Assembly (NCBI GenBank): GCA_020637195.1
Contig: JACJWK010000001.1
Location: 138,501 to 202,500 of the forward strand
Length of the DNA stretch: 64,000 nucleotides
Source: Microthrixaceae bacterium
Lineage (GTDB): Bacteria > Actinomycetota > Acidimicrobiia > Acidimicrobiales > DATDAH01
Direction of reading: 5' to 3'
Part shown: positions 31,544-40,613 of the stretch, in pieces
How the letters are laid out: each line of letters begins with the position of its first letter
Numbering within the stretch: the first letter of the stretch is position 1
Position numbers and translations under genes: made by a program
Notes under the pieces: generated by a model
The model's input: only the letters and a program-made list of their open reading frames with translations
Told to the model about the DNA's origin: nothing
The model's database searches: none

Positions 31544-32773
31544 GTGCCCGCGGCCGTGGCGGGCCGCCGGATCGTGCTGGGCGTCACGGGCGGCATCGCC
31601 GCCTACAAGGCCGTCGAGGTGTGCCGTCGCCTGGTGGACGCCGGCGCGCACGTGGCGCCGGTGCTGACCGAGGGCGCCACCCGCTTCGTCGGCGAGGTCA
31701 CCTTCTCGGCGCTCGCGTCCGAGCCCGTCCAGACCTCCCTCTGGGACGAGGCCAGTCCCATCCCGCACACCGACCTGGGCCAAGGCGCCGACCTGGTCCT
31801 GGTGGCCCCGGCCACCGCCCGCCTGCTCGGGGCGTACGCGGCCGGGATCTCCGACGACCTGCTCACCGCGACGCTCCTGGCCACCCGGGCGCCGGTGGTG
31901 GTGTGCCCGGCCATGCACACCGAGATGTGGGAGCACCCCGCGGTGCAGGACAACCTGCGCACGCTGGCCGAGCGTGGCGTCACCGTCGTGCCTCCCGCCG
32001 AGGGCCGTCTCGCGGGCGGCGACGTCGGCGCCGGCCGCCTCGCCGAGCCCGCCGACATCGTCGCCACGGTCGAGCGCCTGCTCGCCCCCCAGGACCTGGC
32101 CGGCCTGCGCGTGCTGGTCACCGCGGGCGGCACCCGCGAGCCCCTCGACCCGGTCCGGTTCCTCGGCAACCGGTCGTCGGGCAAGCAGGGCCACGCCCTC
32201 GCCGACGAAGCCGCCGCCCGGGGCGCCAAGGTCACGCTGGTCACCACCGCCGACCGCCCGGTGGCCGGCGGCGTCGAGGTGGTCCCCGCGGAGACCGCGG
32301 CCGACATGGAGCAGGCCGTGCTGTCGCGCTGCGACGCGGCCGACATCGTGGTGATGGCCGCGGCCGTGGCCGACTTCCGGCCCGCGACCCGCCACGACCA
32401 GAAGATCAAGAAGGCCGGGGGACCGCCCGAGATCGTGCTCGAGCCCACCACCGACATCCTCGCCGCGCTCGGCCGCCGCAAGCGCCCCGGCCAGACCCTC
32501 GTCGGCTTCGCCGCCGAGACCGAGGAGCTGCGGGCCAACGCCGGGGCCAAGCTGGCGGCCAAGGGCGCCGACCTCATCGTCGCCAACGACGTGTCGGCGC
32601 CCGCGGTCGGGTTCGAACACGACACCAACCAGGTGCTAATCATGTCGGGTTCGGGAATCGAGCGGGACATCCCCCTGAGCGACAAACGAGCCGTGGCGCG
32701 AGCGGTGCTCGACGTCGTGGTCTCGAGCCGAGCCACCCACGACCCCGACCTGCCGCCCAACTCAACCACCTAG
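31544..32773 (+). CDS. coaBC: Bifunctional phosphopantothenoylcysteine decarboxylase / phosphopantothenate-cysteine ligase
   Basis: Two consecutive steps of coenzyme A synthesis. 409 residues from GTG 31544. The CoaC flavoprotein half (about 1-190) starts [20 protein letters not shown] and has the conserved [18 protein letters not shown]. The CoaB half (about 190-400) starts [26 protein letters not shown] and includes AAAVADFRP and KIKKAGG. Standard domain order and length. Confidence 0.96.
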   Translation: MPAAVAGRRIVLGVTGGIAAYKAVEVCRRLVDAGAHVAPVLTEGATRFVGEVTFSALASEPVQTSLWDEASPIPHTDLGQGADLVLVAPATARLLGAYAAGISDDLLTATLLATRAPVVVCPAMHTEMWEHPAVQDNLRTLAERGVTVVPPAEGRLAGGDVGAGRLAEPADIVATVERLLAPQDLAGLRVLVTAGGTREPLDPVRFLGNRSSGKQGHALADEAAARGAKVTLVTTADRPVAGGVEVVPAETAADMEQAVLSRCDAADIVVMAAAVADFRPATRHDQKIKKAGGPPEIVLEPTTDILAALGRRKRPGQTLVGFAAETEELRANAGAKLAAKGADLIVANDVSAPAVGFEHDTNQVLIMSGSGIERDIPLSDKRAVARAVLDVVVSSRATHDPDLPPNSTT

Positions 32774-32783
32774 GGAGCGACAC

Positions 32784-33986
32784 GTGACCAGCTGGACCTT
32801 CACCTCGGAATCGGTCACCGAGGGCCACCCCGACAAGATGGCGGACCAGATCTCCGACGCCATCCTCGACACCATGCTGGCGCAGGACCCGGCCAGCCGG
32901 GTCGCCTGCGAGACGCTCGTCACGACCGGCATCGCCGTGGTCGCGGGCGAGATCACGACCGACGCCTACGTGGACATCCCCCGGGTCGTGCGCGAGACCA
33001 TCAACGGCATCGGCTACGACCGCGAGTCGTTCGGCTACGACGGCAACACGTGTGGCGTCATGGTCTCGATCGACGAGCAGAGCCAGGACATCGCCCAGGG
33101 CGTCGACGACTCCGAGGAGGTCCGCTCGGGCCAGTCGGGCGAGGAGGACCTGCTCGACAAGCAGGGCGCCGGCGACCAGGGGATGATGTTCGGCTACGCC
33201 TGCGACGAGACCGACGTGTTGATGCCGCTGCCCATCCACGTCGCCCACCGCATGGCCGAGCGCCTCGCCGAGGTGCGCAAGGCCGGGACCATCCCGTACC
33301 TGCGCCCCGACGGCAAGACCCAGGTCACCTTCGACTACGAGGACGGCAAGCCGGTCCGCCTGCGCACGGTGCTGGTGTCGACCCAGCACAACGACGGCAT
33401 CGACCGCGACTCCATGATCCGCCCCGACCTGATCGAGCACGTCATCCGCCCGGTGATCCCCGAGCAGTTCGCGGGCGACGACTACGAGGTGTTCGTCAAC
33501 CCGACCGGCCGGTTCGTCATCGGTGGCCCGGTGGGCGACGCCGGCCTCACCGGCCGCAAGATCATCGTCGACACCTACGGCGGCATGGGCCGTCACGGGG
33601 GCGGCGCCTTCTCGGGCAAGGACCCGTCCAAGGTCGACCGCTCGGCGGCGTACGCCGCCCGGTGGGTGGCCAAGAACGTCGTCGCCTCGGGTGCCGCCAG
33701 CCGCTGTGAGGTGCAGGTGGCCTACGCGATCGGCGTCGCCCATCCCATGTCGATCATGGTCGAGACCTTCGGCACCGAGACCGTCGACCGGGCCAAGATC
33801 GAGCCCGCCGTCCGCGAGGTTTTCGACCTGCGCCCGGCCGCGATCCTGCGCGACCTCGACCTGCGCCGGCCCATCTACCAGCGCACCGCCGCCTATGGGC
33901 ACTTCGGTCGCGACGGCGGGGACGACGGCTTCACCTGGGAGCGCACGGACCGGGTGGACGCCCTGAAGTCCGCGCTCGGCCTCTGA
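32784..33986 (+). CDS. metK: S-adenosylmethionine synthetase
   Basis: Makes SAM from methionine and ATP. 400 residues from GTG 32784, preceded by GGGAG. Signature motifs are [21 protein letters not shown] at the N-terminus, [16 protein letters not shown] (about 128-143), [19 protein letters not shown] (about 272-290) and GRHGG. The coaBC-metK-priA order is conserved in actinobacteria. No anomalies. Confidence 0.98.
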   Translation: MTSWTFTSESVTEGHPDKMADQISDAILDTMLAQDPASRVACETLVTTGIAVVAGEITTDAYVDIPRVVRETINGIGYDRESFGYDGNTCGVMVSIDEQSQDIAQGVDDSEEVRSGQSGEEDLLDKQGAGDQGMMFGYACDETDVLMPLPIHVAHRMAERLAEVRKAGTIPYLRPDGKTQVTFDYEDGKPVRLRTVLVSTQHNDGIDRDSMIRPDLIEHVIRPVIPEQFAGDDYEVFVNPTGRFVIGGPVGDAGLTGRKIIVDTYGGMGRHGGGAFSGKDPSKVDRSAAYAARWVAKNVVASGAASRCEVQVAYAIGVAHPMSIMVETFGTETVDRAKIEPAVREVFDLRPAAILRDLDLRRPIYQRTAAYGHFGRDGGDDGFTWERTDRVDALKSALGL

Positions 33987-35872
33987 GCGCCGGGCCCGAC
34001 CCGGCCCCGCCCCCCGAGGCGGAGCAACTGCAACTGGGGCGCGTCCTGCCCGACGCGCCCGCACCCGTCGATGGGCCCGGCCCCGGTCCGGGCCCCTCGA
34101 CGCGCCCTCCCGACGGCGGTCCGGCGGGGACCGGGCCCGTCGTGGTGCGGGTGCTGCCCGACGTCCCCGCCATCGACCGGGAGTTCGACTATGCCGTCCC
34201 CGACCGGCTCGTGCCCCCCGGGGGGTCGGTGCTGGTCGGCGACGTCGTGCGCGTCGACCTGCACGGTCGTCGGGTGGGGGGCTGGGTCACCGCGGTCGGG
34301 GTCGAGCCGCCGGCCGGTGTGACGGTCCGCCCCGTGGCCAAGGTGTCGGGCCGGGGCCCGTCCGCGGAGCTGCTCGACCTCGCAGGTTGGGCGGCGTGGC
34401 GGTGGGCCGGGCGGCGGGTGCCGTTCGTCCGCACCGCGTCGCCCGAGCGCGTGGTGGCCCGTCTCCCGCGGGCCGCGGCGGGGTCCGGCCAGGGGGCGCC
34501 GGTGCCGGTGGTCGTCGACGACGTCGCCCGTGACGCGTTCGCACGGCCGCGGGCGGTCGTGCGCCTGCCCCCGGCGGCCGACCCCTTCCCCTACGTCCTG
34601 GCGGCCGCCGCGCTCGGCAACGCCCTGATCCTCACGCCCGCGCTGGGGGCGGCCCGGGCCCTCGGCGTCCGCCTGCGGCGGGCCGGCGTGGGCGTCGCGC
34701 TGCTGCCCCGGGACTGGGCCGTCGCGGCCGGCGGCGCCACCGTCGTGGGGGCGCGGGCGGCGGCGTGGGCGCCGATGGAGGGCCTGGCCGCGGTGCTGGT
34801 GCTCGACGAGCACGACGAGGGCTACCAGGAGGAGCGGACGCCGACCTGGCACGCCCGCGAGGTGGTCGTCGAGCGGGCCCGGCGGGCGGGGGTGCCGTGC
34901 GTCCTGGTCTCGCCCTGCCCCACGCTGGAGGCCCAGGCGTGGGGTCCGCTGCTGGCGCCGTCGCGCCAGGCCGAGCGTGCGGGCTGGCCGGTGGTGGACG
35001 TGGTCGACCGGCGCCAGGAGGATCCGGGCCGCGCCGGGCTGTACTCGCCGCTGCTGGTCGAGCGCCTGCGGGGCGCGGGACGCGTGGTGTGCGTGCTCAA
35101 CCGGGCCGGACGGTCCCGCCTGCTGGCCTGTGCCCGCTGCGGCGAGCTGGCCCGGTGCGAGGCCTGCGGAGCGTCGGTGGGCCAGGAGGAGCCGGGCACG
35201 TTGCGGTGCCGGAGCTGTGCGACCGAGCGCCCGGCCCTCTGCCTCGCGTGCCACGCCACGGTGCTGAAGAACCTGCGGGCCGGCATCAGCCGGGCCCGCG
35301 AGGAGCTCGAGGCCCTGGCGGGGGAGCCGGTCGTCGAGGTGAGCGCCTCCACCGCGGGCACCGACCTCCCAGCGGCGCGGGTCTACGTCGGCACCGAGGC
35401 GGTGCTGCACCAGGTGCCCGACGCCGCGGTCGTGGCGTTCCTGGACCTGGACCAGGAGCTGCTGGCGCCCCGGTACCGCGCGGCCGAGCAGGCGCTGGCG
35501 CTGATCGCCCGGGCGGCCCGGCTGCTCGGGGGCCGGGCGGGCGGCGGCCGGCTCGTCCTGCAGACCCGCCTGCCCCAGCACGAGGTGGTGGCCGCCGCTC
35601 TGCACGCCGACCCGGGTCGCGTGGCGGCCGCCGACCGGGAGCGGCGGCGGGCGCTCGGCAACCCGCCCTTCTCGGCGACCGCCACCGTCTCGGGCGCCGC
35701 GGCCGAGGCCTACGTCGCCGCCCTGGGCACGCCGCCCGGGGTCGACGTGCTCGGCCCGCGCGACGGCGCCTGGCTGCTGCGCGCCACCGATCACCGGACC
35801 CTCTGCGACGCCCTCGCGGCGACGACGCGCCCACCGGGCCGCCTCCGCGTCGCCGTCGACCCCCTCCGCTGA
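33983..35872 (+). CDS. priA: Primosomal protein N' (PriA), helicase-defective type
   Basis: Replication-restart protein that recognises forks. The clear homology begins at [20 protein letters not shown] after GTG 34142 (576 residues). The frame is open, with good GC-rich third positions, back to a CTG at 33983 that overlaps the metK stop as CTGA. No ATG/GTG/TTG lies between, so a CTG start (629 residues) is proposed; 34142 is the conservative choice. The helicase core is degenerate: there is no GxTGSGKTE Walker A where expected, though [10 protein letters not shown] (Walker B-like) and the zinc cysteines [22 protein letters not shown] (about 327 onward from 34142) remain. This matches actinobacterial PriA. 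Confidence 0.85.
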   Translation: MSAGPDPAPPPEAEQLQLGRVLPDAPAPVDGPGPGPGPSTRPPDGGPAGTGPVVVRVLPDVPAIDREFDYAVPDRLVPPGGSVLVGDVVRVDLHGRRVGGWVTAVGVEPPAGVTVRPVAKVSGRGPSAELLDLAGWAAWRWAGRRVPFVRTASPERVVARLPRAAAGSGQGAPVPVVVDDVARDAFARPRAVVRLPPAADPFPYVLAAAALGNALILTPALGAARALGVRLRRAGVGVALLPRDWAVAAGGATVVGARAAAWAPMEGLAAVLVLDEHDEGYQEERTPTWHAREVVVERARRAGVPCVLVSPCPTLEAQAWGPLLAPSRQAERAGWPVVDVVDRRQEDPGRAGLYSPLLVERLRGAGRVVCVLNRAGRSRLLACARCGELARCEACGASVGQEEPGTLRCRSCATERPALCLACHATVLKNLRAGISRAREELEALAGEPVVEVSASTAGTDLPAARVYVGTEAVLHQVPDAAVVAFLDLDQELLAPRYRAAEQALALIARAARLLGGRAGGGRLVLQTRLPQHEVVAAALHADPGRVAAADRERRRALGNPPFSATATVSGAAAEAYVAALGTPPGVDVLGPRDGAWLLRATDHRTLCDALAATTRPPGRLRVAVDPLR

Positions 35873-35910
35873 CGCGCGCCGGCCCGCCCGCGCCCCGGTC
35901 GCCACCCCAC

Positions 35911-35971
35911 CCCTCGTTCTGTGCACAAAATTCGCGCGCTCACCGCGCGGTTTCTGTACACAGAACGGGGG
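35911..35971. repeat. Long imperfect inverted repeat between priA and rsmD
   Basis: Arms 35911-35938 and 35944-35971 (28 bases each, about five mismatches, 5-base loop) form a long hairpin in the 139-base gap between priA and rsmD. It is locally AT-richer than its surroundings (GTGCACAAAATT, TTTCTGTACACAG). Its outer edge CCCTCGTTCTG resembles the edge of the palindrome at 39891. It may be a dispersed palindromic element or a terminator, but there is no T-tract. Confidence 0.7.
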
Positions 35972-36011
35972 GCGGTTCGACCGGGGGCGGCGGGTCCGGC
36001 AGCATGCGGGG

Positions 36012-36650
36012 ATGCGCGTCGTCGGTGGTCGGGCCCGGGGCACCAAGCTGCTGGGGCCCCCGTCCGAGGGCACCCGGCCGATCAGCGACCGGGCCAAGGA
36101 GGCGATGTTCAACATCCTCGGGCCCGGGATCCGCGACGGACGGGTGCTCGACCTCTTCGCCGGCACCGGCGCGGTGGGCATCGAGGCGCTGAGCCGCGGC
36201 GCCGCCGAGGCGGTGCTGGTCGAGCGCGACCGTGAGGTCGTCGCCGTCATCCGGGCCAACCTGGCCAAGACGCGCCTCGCCGACCGGGCCACGGTCGTGC
36301 CGACGGACGTGTTCGCCTGGCTCGAGCGCCACGCTCGTGACGGCGCGTCCCCAGAGGGGCCCCGGGCCGACGGGCCGGCGACGCCCCCCGGAGCCCACCG
36401 CGGAGGGGACGGCGGAGCCACGAGGCGGTTCGACGTGGTGTTCTCGGGCCCGCCGCAGTGGCAGGGGCTGTGGAGTCGCTCACTGGCAGCCCTCGACGAG
36501 CGTGCCGGCGCGCTGCTCGCCGAGGACGCGGTCGTGATCGTGCAACTCGACCCGCGGGAGGAGGCCGACGAGCCTCCCGTGACCCGGCTGCGACTCGACG
36601 ACCGGCGCCGCTACGGCAACGTGGCCCTTCGCTTCTACTCGGTAGCCTGA
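36012..36650 (+). CDS. rsmD: 16S rRNA (guanine966-N2)-methyltransferase RsmD family
   Basis: SAM-dependent rRNA methyltransferase, 212 residues from ATG 36012. The N-terminus RVVGGRARGTKLLGPPSEGTRPISDRAKEA is typical, as is the SAM-binding VLDLFAGTGAVGIEALSRGA (about 44-63). The catalytic (D/N)PP(Y/F) motif is replaced by SGPPQW (about 147-152). Similar APPQY-type variants occur, as I remember them, in some other phyla, so activity may be retained. A Pro/Gly-rich insert (about 113-138) precedes it. Part of the rsmD-def-fmt group. Confidence 0.85.
   Translation: MRVVGGRARGTKLLGPPSEGTRPISDRAKEAMFNILGPGIRDGRVLDLFAGTGAVGIEALSRGAAEAVLVERDREVVAVIRANLAKTRLADRATVVPTDVFAWLERHARDGASPEGPRADGPATPPGAHRGGDGGATRRFDVVFSGPPQWQGLWSRSLAALDERAGALLAEDAVVIVQLDPREEADEPPVTRLRLDDRRRYGNVALRFYSVA
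36643..36648 (+). promoter_or_regulatory. Candidate -10 element (TAGCCT) for def
   Basis: TAGCCT overlaps the end of rsmD and lies 9 bases before the def ATG at 36658. It is consistent with a leaderless def-fmt transcript but could be coincidental within coding sequence. Confidence 0.35.
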
Positions 36651-36657
36651 GCACACC

Positions 36658-37200
36658 ATGCCTCCGTACGCGATCCGCATCATCGGTGACCCGGTCCTGA
36701 ACGAGCGCGCCGCCGAGGTCGAGGACATCAACGGCGCGCTGGTGCGGCTGGCCGACGACATGTTGACCACGATGTACGAGGCCCCCGGCCTCGGCCTCGC
36801 CGCCCCCCAGGTGGGGGTCCAGAAGCGCCTGTTCGTGTACGACGCCGGCGACGGCCCCGCGGTGCTGGTCAACCCGGTCATCTCCGAGAGCCGCGGCGAG
36901 TGGGCCTACGAGGAGGGCTGCCTCTCGGTGCCGGGCCTGTCGTGGGAGATCATCCGCCCCAAGGAGATCCACCTCACCGGCTACGACCTCGACGGCAACG
37001 AGGTGTCCTTCGAGGCCGACGAGCTGTTGGCCCGGCTGTTCCAGCACGAGCTCGACCACCTCGACGGCGTGCTGCTGCTCGAGCACCTCGACGACGACCA
37101 GCGCAAGGCGGCCAAGAAGGCCCTCCGCGAGCAGACGATGGCCCGTGAGGCGGCGGCGCCACCGGCATCGGCCGCCTCCGGCGGGCTCCGCCTGCCCTGA
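36658..37200 (+). CDS. def: Peptide deformylase
   Basis: Removes the formyl group from nascent N-termini. 180 residues from ATG 36658. The three family motifs are intact: GLGLAAPQVG (about 43-52), EEGCLSVPG (about 85-93, metal Cys) and QHELDHLDG (about 129-137, metal His pair and catalytic Glu). The C-terminal tail from about 165 is Ala/Pro-rich. Paired with fmt 24 bases downstream, the usual def-fmt couple. Confidence 0.97.
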   Translation: MPPYAIRIIGDPVLNERAAEVEDINGALVRLADDMLTTMYEAPGLGLAAPQVGVQKRLFVYDAGDGPAVLVNPVISESRGEWAYEEGCLSVPGLSWEIIRPKEIHLTGYDLDGNEVSFEADELLARLFQHELDHLDGVLLLEHLDDDQRKAAKKALREQTMAREAAAPPASAASGGLRLP

Positions 37201-37224
37201 GCCGCCCGTCGGCCCGGCCCCCGG

Positions 37225-38142
37225 ATGACCCCTCCACCGATCCCTCCGGATCCGCGGCGCCTCGTCTACCTGGGCACACCCGCGCTGGCGGTCGCGCCCT
37301 TGCAGGCGCTCGTCGACGACGGGCGTGAGGTGGTCCTGGTCGTCACCCGTCCGGACAAGCGCCGGGGTCGCGGCGCCGACCTCCAGCCCAGCCCGGTGAA
37401 GGCCGCCGCCCAGGAGCTGGGCATCCCGGTGAGCCACGACGTCGACGACGTGCTGTCCGTCGACGCCGACCTCGGGGTGGTGGTCGCGTTCGGGGAGATC
37501 CTGCGGGACCACGTGCTCGACGCAATGCCGCTGGTCAACCTGCACTTCTCGCTGCTGCCCCGCTGGCGGGGCGCGGCGCCGGTCGAGCGGGCCATCCTGG
37601 CGGGCGACGAGCACACCGGCGTCTGCCTCATGGAGGTCGTTCCCGAGCTCGACGCCGGCGGCGTGTACGCCCGCACCGAGTGCTGGATCCACCCGGACGT
37701 CACCCTGGCCGAGCTGCGTGACGAGTTGGTCGACCTCGGCTCGTCGTTGCTGCTCGACGCGCTCGCCGACGGCTTCGGCCCGCCGGTGCCGCAGGACGGC
37801 GAGGCCACCTACGCCAGGAAGATCCGCCCCGAGGAGCGCGAGATCGACTGGTCGCGCCCCACCGCCGAGATCCACCGTCAGGTGCGCGTGGGTGGAGCCT
37901 GGACGACGTTCCGCGGCAAGCGCCTCAAGGTGCACCGCACGCGCCTGGTCGAGGCGCCACCGGCGCCCGGTATGGCCGTGGGCGACGTCGAGCATGCCGG
38001 CGGCGAGGTGCTCGTCGGGGCCGGCGACGGCCCGATCGCCCTGGTCGAGGTGCAGCCCGAGGGCAAGGGCCGCCTGGACGCGGCTGCGTGGTTCAACGGG
38101 GCCCACTGGGCCGAGGGCGACCGACTGGGAGGGGCCGGATGA
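37225..38142 (+). CDS. fmt: Methionyl-tRNA formyltransferase
   Basis: Formylates Met-tRNAi using 10-formyl-THF. 305 residues from ATG 37225. The formyltransferase core has LVYLGTPALAVAPLQAL, VTRPDKRRGRG, LHFSLLPRWRGAAPVERAI (about 106-124) and the catalytic Asp region TGVCLMEVVPELDAG. The C-terminal OB domain (about 205-300) begins ARKIRPEEREIDWSRP. Its stop overlaps the next start as ATGA. Confidence 0.96.
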   Translation: MTPPPIPPDPRRLVYLGTPALAVAPLQALVDDGREVVLVVTRPDKRRGRGADLQPSPVKAAAQELGIPVSHDVDDVLSVDADLGVVVAFGEILRDHVLDAMPLVNLHFSLLPRWRGAAPVERAILAGDEHTGVCLMEVVPELDAGGVYARTECWIHPDVTLAELRDELVDLGSSLLLDALADGFGPPVPQDGEATYARKIRPEEREIDWSRPTAEIHRQVRVGGAWTTFRGKRLKVHRTRLVEAPPAPGMAVGDVEHAGGEVLVGAGDGPIALVEVQPEGKGRLDAAAWFNGAHWAEGDRLGGAG

Positions 38143-38621
38143 GCGACGGCGGGCTGGCCCTGCGGGCCAAGGTGCTGACGGTGTCCGACGGGGTCGTCGC
38201 CGGGACGCGGGAGGACAGGTCGGGCGAGGCACTCGCCACCCACCTCGCCGCCCACGGGTGGGAGGTCGTCGAGCGCCGGGTCACCGAGGACGGCACCGAG
38301 GCGGTGGCGGCGTCGCTGCGCGAGCTCACCTCGGGGTTCACCGGCCTGGTCGTGACGACGGGCGGCACCGGGTTCGGGCCCCGCGACCTCACCCCCGAAG
38401 GCACCCTCGAGGTGCTCGACCGCGAGGCCCCCGGCCTGGCCGAAGCCATGCGTCTGGTCAGCCCCCTCGGCCGCCTCTCGCGGGCCGTCGCCGGCACGGT
38501 GGGGGAGAGCCTCGTGCTCAACACCCCCGGCTCGACCAAGGGCTGCATCGAGACCCTCGACGCCGTCCTCGACGTCATCCCCCACGCCCTCCGCCTCCTC
38601 GCCGGCTCGCGCGAGCACTGA
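38139..38621 (+). CDS. MoaB/Mog family molybdopterin biosynthesis protein
   Basis: 160-residue MogA/MoaB-type molybdopterin adenylyltransferase fold from ATG 38139. Conserved elements are VLTVSDGVVAGTREDRSGEAL, VVTTGGTGFGPRDLTPEGT (about 68-86) and the C-terminal VLNTPGSTKGCIETLDAVLD. It would activate molybdopterin for metal insertion; no other moa/moe genes are in the window. Start by overlap with the fmt stop (ATGA); it is the last gene before the rib promoter. Confidence 0.9.
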   Translation: MSDGGLALRAKVLTVSDGVVAGTREDRSGEALATHLAAHGWEVVERRVTEDGTEAVAASLRELTSGFTGLVVTTGGTGFGPRDLTPEGTLEVLDREAPGLAEAMRLVSPLGRLSRAVAGTVGESLVLNTPGSTKGCIETLDAVLDVIPHALRLLAGSREH

Positions 38622-38636
38622 CCCGCGGCCGCGGGT
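38621..38636 (+). terminator. Palindrome at the moaB/mog stop codon
   Basis: ACCCGCGGCCGCGGGT is a perfect 16-base palindrome starting in the stop codon, just before the rib promoter. It could help terminate the upstream unit, but has no loop or T-tract. Confidence 0.3.
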
Positions 38637-38652
38637 CGCCGTAGGCTGGCAG

Positions 38653-38691
38653 TTGACCGATTCGAGCCTTCAAAATTAGAATCGGTTCTAA
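38653..38691 (+). promoter_or_regulatory. Riboflavin operon promoter overlapped by a palindromic operator
   Basis: TTGACC (38653-38658), an 18-base spacer and TAGAAT (38677-38682) form a good housekeeping promoter. The palindrome TTAGAATCGGTTCTAA (38676-38691) covers the -10 and the expected start near 38689, a classic repressor-operator geometry. The region is clearly AT-richer than its surroundings. I cannot name the regulator. Confidence 0.65.
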
Positions 38692-38710
38692 ATTCGACAA
38701 CTGAGCGACC

Positions 38711-38831
38711 CCTCGCGGGGTTTTGGGTGAAAGTCCCGACCGGCAGTACAGCCTGCGAACCCTGGCCCTCGGGCCCGGGCCGATCCGGGGAAGTTCCGGA
38801 GCCGACGGTCACAGTCCGGATGGGAGCGAGG
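38711..38831 (+). ncRNA. FMN riboswitch (RFN element)
   Basis: All signature pieces of the FMN aptamer are present in order: P1 5' strand CCTCGC (38711-38716), GGGTGAAAGTCCCGACCGGC (38725-38744), AGCCTGCGA, a variable arm, CCGGGGAAGTTCCGGAGCC, GACGGTCACAGTCCGGATGG and the P1 3' strand GCGAGG (38826-38831). FMN binding should repress ribDE-ribBA-ribH. A GCCAG/CTGGC hairpin (about 38842-38856) and the GGAGGAG site of ribD follow. There is no T-run, so control at initiation of translation is more likely than termination. Confidence 0.93.
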
Positions 38832-38894
38832 GTGCCACCACGCCAGGCCCTCTGGCGCGCGCACCCTTGCCTGCGCACGCTGGAGGAGCGACGG

Positions 38895-40613
38895 GTGGAC
38901 ACGGCGGCCCACGGGCCCGAGGACGAGGCGGTGATGGCACGGGCGGTGGCCCTGGCCGCGTCCGTGCGCGCCACCACCTCGCCCAACCCGTGGGTGGGAT
39001 GCGTCCTCACCGCCGCCGACGGCACCACGTTCGCGGGCGCCACCCAGCCCCCCGGCGGGCCCCACGCCGAGCGCGTGGCCCTGGCCTCGGCGGGCGAGGC
39101 CGCCCGCGGCGCCACCGTCCACTGCACCCTCGAGCCCTGCGCCCACCACGGTCGCACGGGGCCGTGTGCCGACGCGCTCGTCGAGGCGGGCGTGGCCAAG
39201 GTGGTGTTCGCGCTGGAGGACCCCGATCCCCACGTCGCCGGACGGGGCGCGGCCCGCCTCCGCGACGCCGGCGTCGAGGTGGTCGAGGGGGTCGGCCGCG
39301 AGGTCGTGGCCGAGCAGCTCGCGCCGTACGTCAAGCACCGCACCACCGGGCGGCCGTGGGTCGTGCTGAAGCTGGCCGCCACCGTCGACGGGGGCACCGC
39401 CGCCCCCGACGGCACGAGCCAGTGGATCACCGGCCCCGAGGCCCGGGCCGACGCCCACGCGCTCCGCGCCGAGAGCGATGCGGTCATCGTCGGGGCGGGC
39501 ACGGTGCGGGCGGACGACCCGTCGCTGACCGTCCGCGACGCCGAGGGCGCCGACCCGCTGCGGGTCGTGCTGGGCCGGGCCCCCGAGGACGCCAAGGTGC
39601 ACCCCGCCCTCGAGCTCGACGCCCCCCTGACCGACGTGCTCGACGAGCTGGGTCGCCGTGACGTGCTGCAGGCCATGGTCGAGGGCGGGGCGTCCGTCGC
39701 CGGTGCCTTCCACCGCGAGGGCCTGGTCGACCGGTACGTGCTCTACCTGGCGCCGGCGCTCTTCGGCGGTGACGACGCCCGCGGCCTGTTCGCCGGCCCC
39801 GGCGCCGCCACGATCGACGAGGTGTGGCGGGGGGAGCTGCGCTCGGTCCGACGCCTCGGCACCGACCTCCGCCTCGAGCTCGCCCCCGCCCCCTCCGTTC
39901 TGGCTCCCGATCTCGGTGCCGGGGCACCGAAATCGGGAGCCGGAAGCAAAGCGCCACCCCAGGAGACCGTGATGTTCACCGGGATCGTCGAGGAGCTCGG
40001 CGCCGTCGAGTCGATCGAGCCCACGCCCGACGGGGTGCGGATCCGCATCGCCGCCCGCACCGTCCTCGAAGGCGCCGGCCTCGGAGACTCGACGGCCGTG
40101 AACGGGTGTTGCCTCACCGTCGTCGCCCTCGACCCGGCCGACCCGCCGGCCTGGTGGGAGGCGGACGTGAGCGAGGAGACCCTGAGGCGCACGAGCACCG
40201 GCGGCCTGGCCCCGGGTGACCCGGTGAACCTCGAGCGCCCCGTCCGCCTGATGGACCGCCTCGGCGGCCACCTGGTGCAGGGCCACGTCGACGCCGTCGG
40301 CGAGGTGGTCGCACCCGTGCCCGACCTGCGGGTGCGGATGCCGGCCCACCTGCTGCGCTACGTCATCGAGAAGGGCTCGATCACCGTCGACGGGGTGAGC
40401 CTCACCGTCGTCGAGCCCCGCGACGACGGCTTCACCGTCGCCGTCATCCCCCACACGGCCGAGGTCACCACGCTGGGCGCCCGTCGTCCCGGCGACCCCG
40501 TCAACCTCGAGGTCGACGTGCTGGCCAAGTACACCGAGCGCCTGCTGGCGCACGACGCCGCCGACCCCCGATCCACCGACCCCCGCTCCACCGACCCCCG
40601 TCTGGAGGCCTGA
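38895..40613 (+). CDS. ribD: Fused RibD (deaminase/reductase) - RibE (riboflavin synthase alpha)
   Basis: One open frame of 572 codons from GTG 38895 (GGAGGAG 7 bases upstream). Residues 1-145 are the pyrimidine deaminase (PHAERVAL about 55-62; [11 protein letters not shown] about 80-90). Residues 150-333 are the reductase ([37 protein letters not shown]). A linker, about 334-359, is largely encoded by a palindrome. Residues 360-572 are complete riboflavin synthase with its two repeats ([15 protein letters not shown]; then [10 protein letters not shown] and [20 protein letters not shown]). An AGGAG site precedes the internal ATG 39972, so RibE may also be made separately. The fusion joins enzymes for steps 2-3 and the last step. 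Confidence 0.88.
   Translation: MDTAAHGPEDEAVMARAVALAASVRATTSPNPWVGCVLTAADGTTFAGATQPPGGPHAERVALASAGEAARGATVHCTLEPCAHHGRTGPCADALVEAGVAKVVFALEDPDPHVAGRGAARLRDAGVEVVEGVGREVVAEQLAPYVKHRTTGRPWVVLKLAATVDGGTAAPDGTSQWITGPEARADAHALRAESDAVIVGAGTVRADDPSLTVRDAEGADPLRVVLGRAPEDAKVHPALELDAPLTDVLDELGRRDVLQAMVEGGASVAGAFHREGLVDRYVLYLAPALFGGDDARGLFAGPGAATIDEVWRGELRSVRRLGTDLRLELAPAPSVLAPDLGAGAPKSGAGSKAPPQETVMFTGIVEELGAVESIEPTPDGVRIRIAARTVLEGAGLGDSTAVNGCCLTVVALDPADPPAWWEADVSEETLRRTSTGGLAPGDPVNLERPVRLMDRLGGHLVQGHVDAVGEVVAPVPDLRVRMPAHLLRYVIEKGSITVDGVSLTVVEPRDDGFTVAVIPHTAEVTTLGARRPGDPVNLEVDVLAKYTERLLAHDAADPRSTDPRSTDPRLEA
39898..39945. repeat. Palindromic element at the ribD-ribE junction
   Basis: Arms 39898-39920 and 39923-39945 (23 bases each, one mismatch, one G-T pair, 2-base loop) form a very strong hairpin exactly where ribD should end. 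It starts with CCCTCCGTTCTGG (39891-39903), similar to the edge of the inverted repeat at 35911. Insertion of such an element could have replaced the ribD stop and created the fusion. Confidence 0.75.
39972..40613 (+). CDS. ribE: Riboflavin synthase alpha chain, possible independent translation start
   Basis: Within the fused frame, ATG 39972 ([16 protein letters not shown]) is a normal RibE N-terminus, with AGGAG at 39961-39965 spaced 6 bases. This start would give a 213-residue protein of ordinary length. It condenses two 6,7-dimethyl-8-ribityllumazine molecules into riboflavin. Both duplicated lumazine-binding domains are complete. Whether it is made alone, as a fusion, or both cannot be settled from sequence. 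Confidence 0.75.
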   Translation: MFTGIVEELGAVESIEPTPDGVRIRIAARTVLEGAGLGDSTAVNGCCLTVVALDPADPPAWWEADVSEETLRRTSTGGLAPGDPVNLERPVRLMDRLGGHLVQGHVDAVGEVVAPVPDLRVRMPAHLLRYVIEKGSITVDGVSLTVVEPRDDGFTVAVIPHTAEVTTLGARRPGDPVNLEVDVLAKYTERLLAHDAADPRSTDPRSTDPRLEA

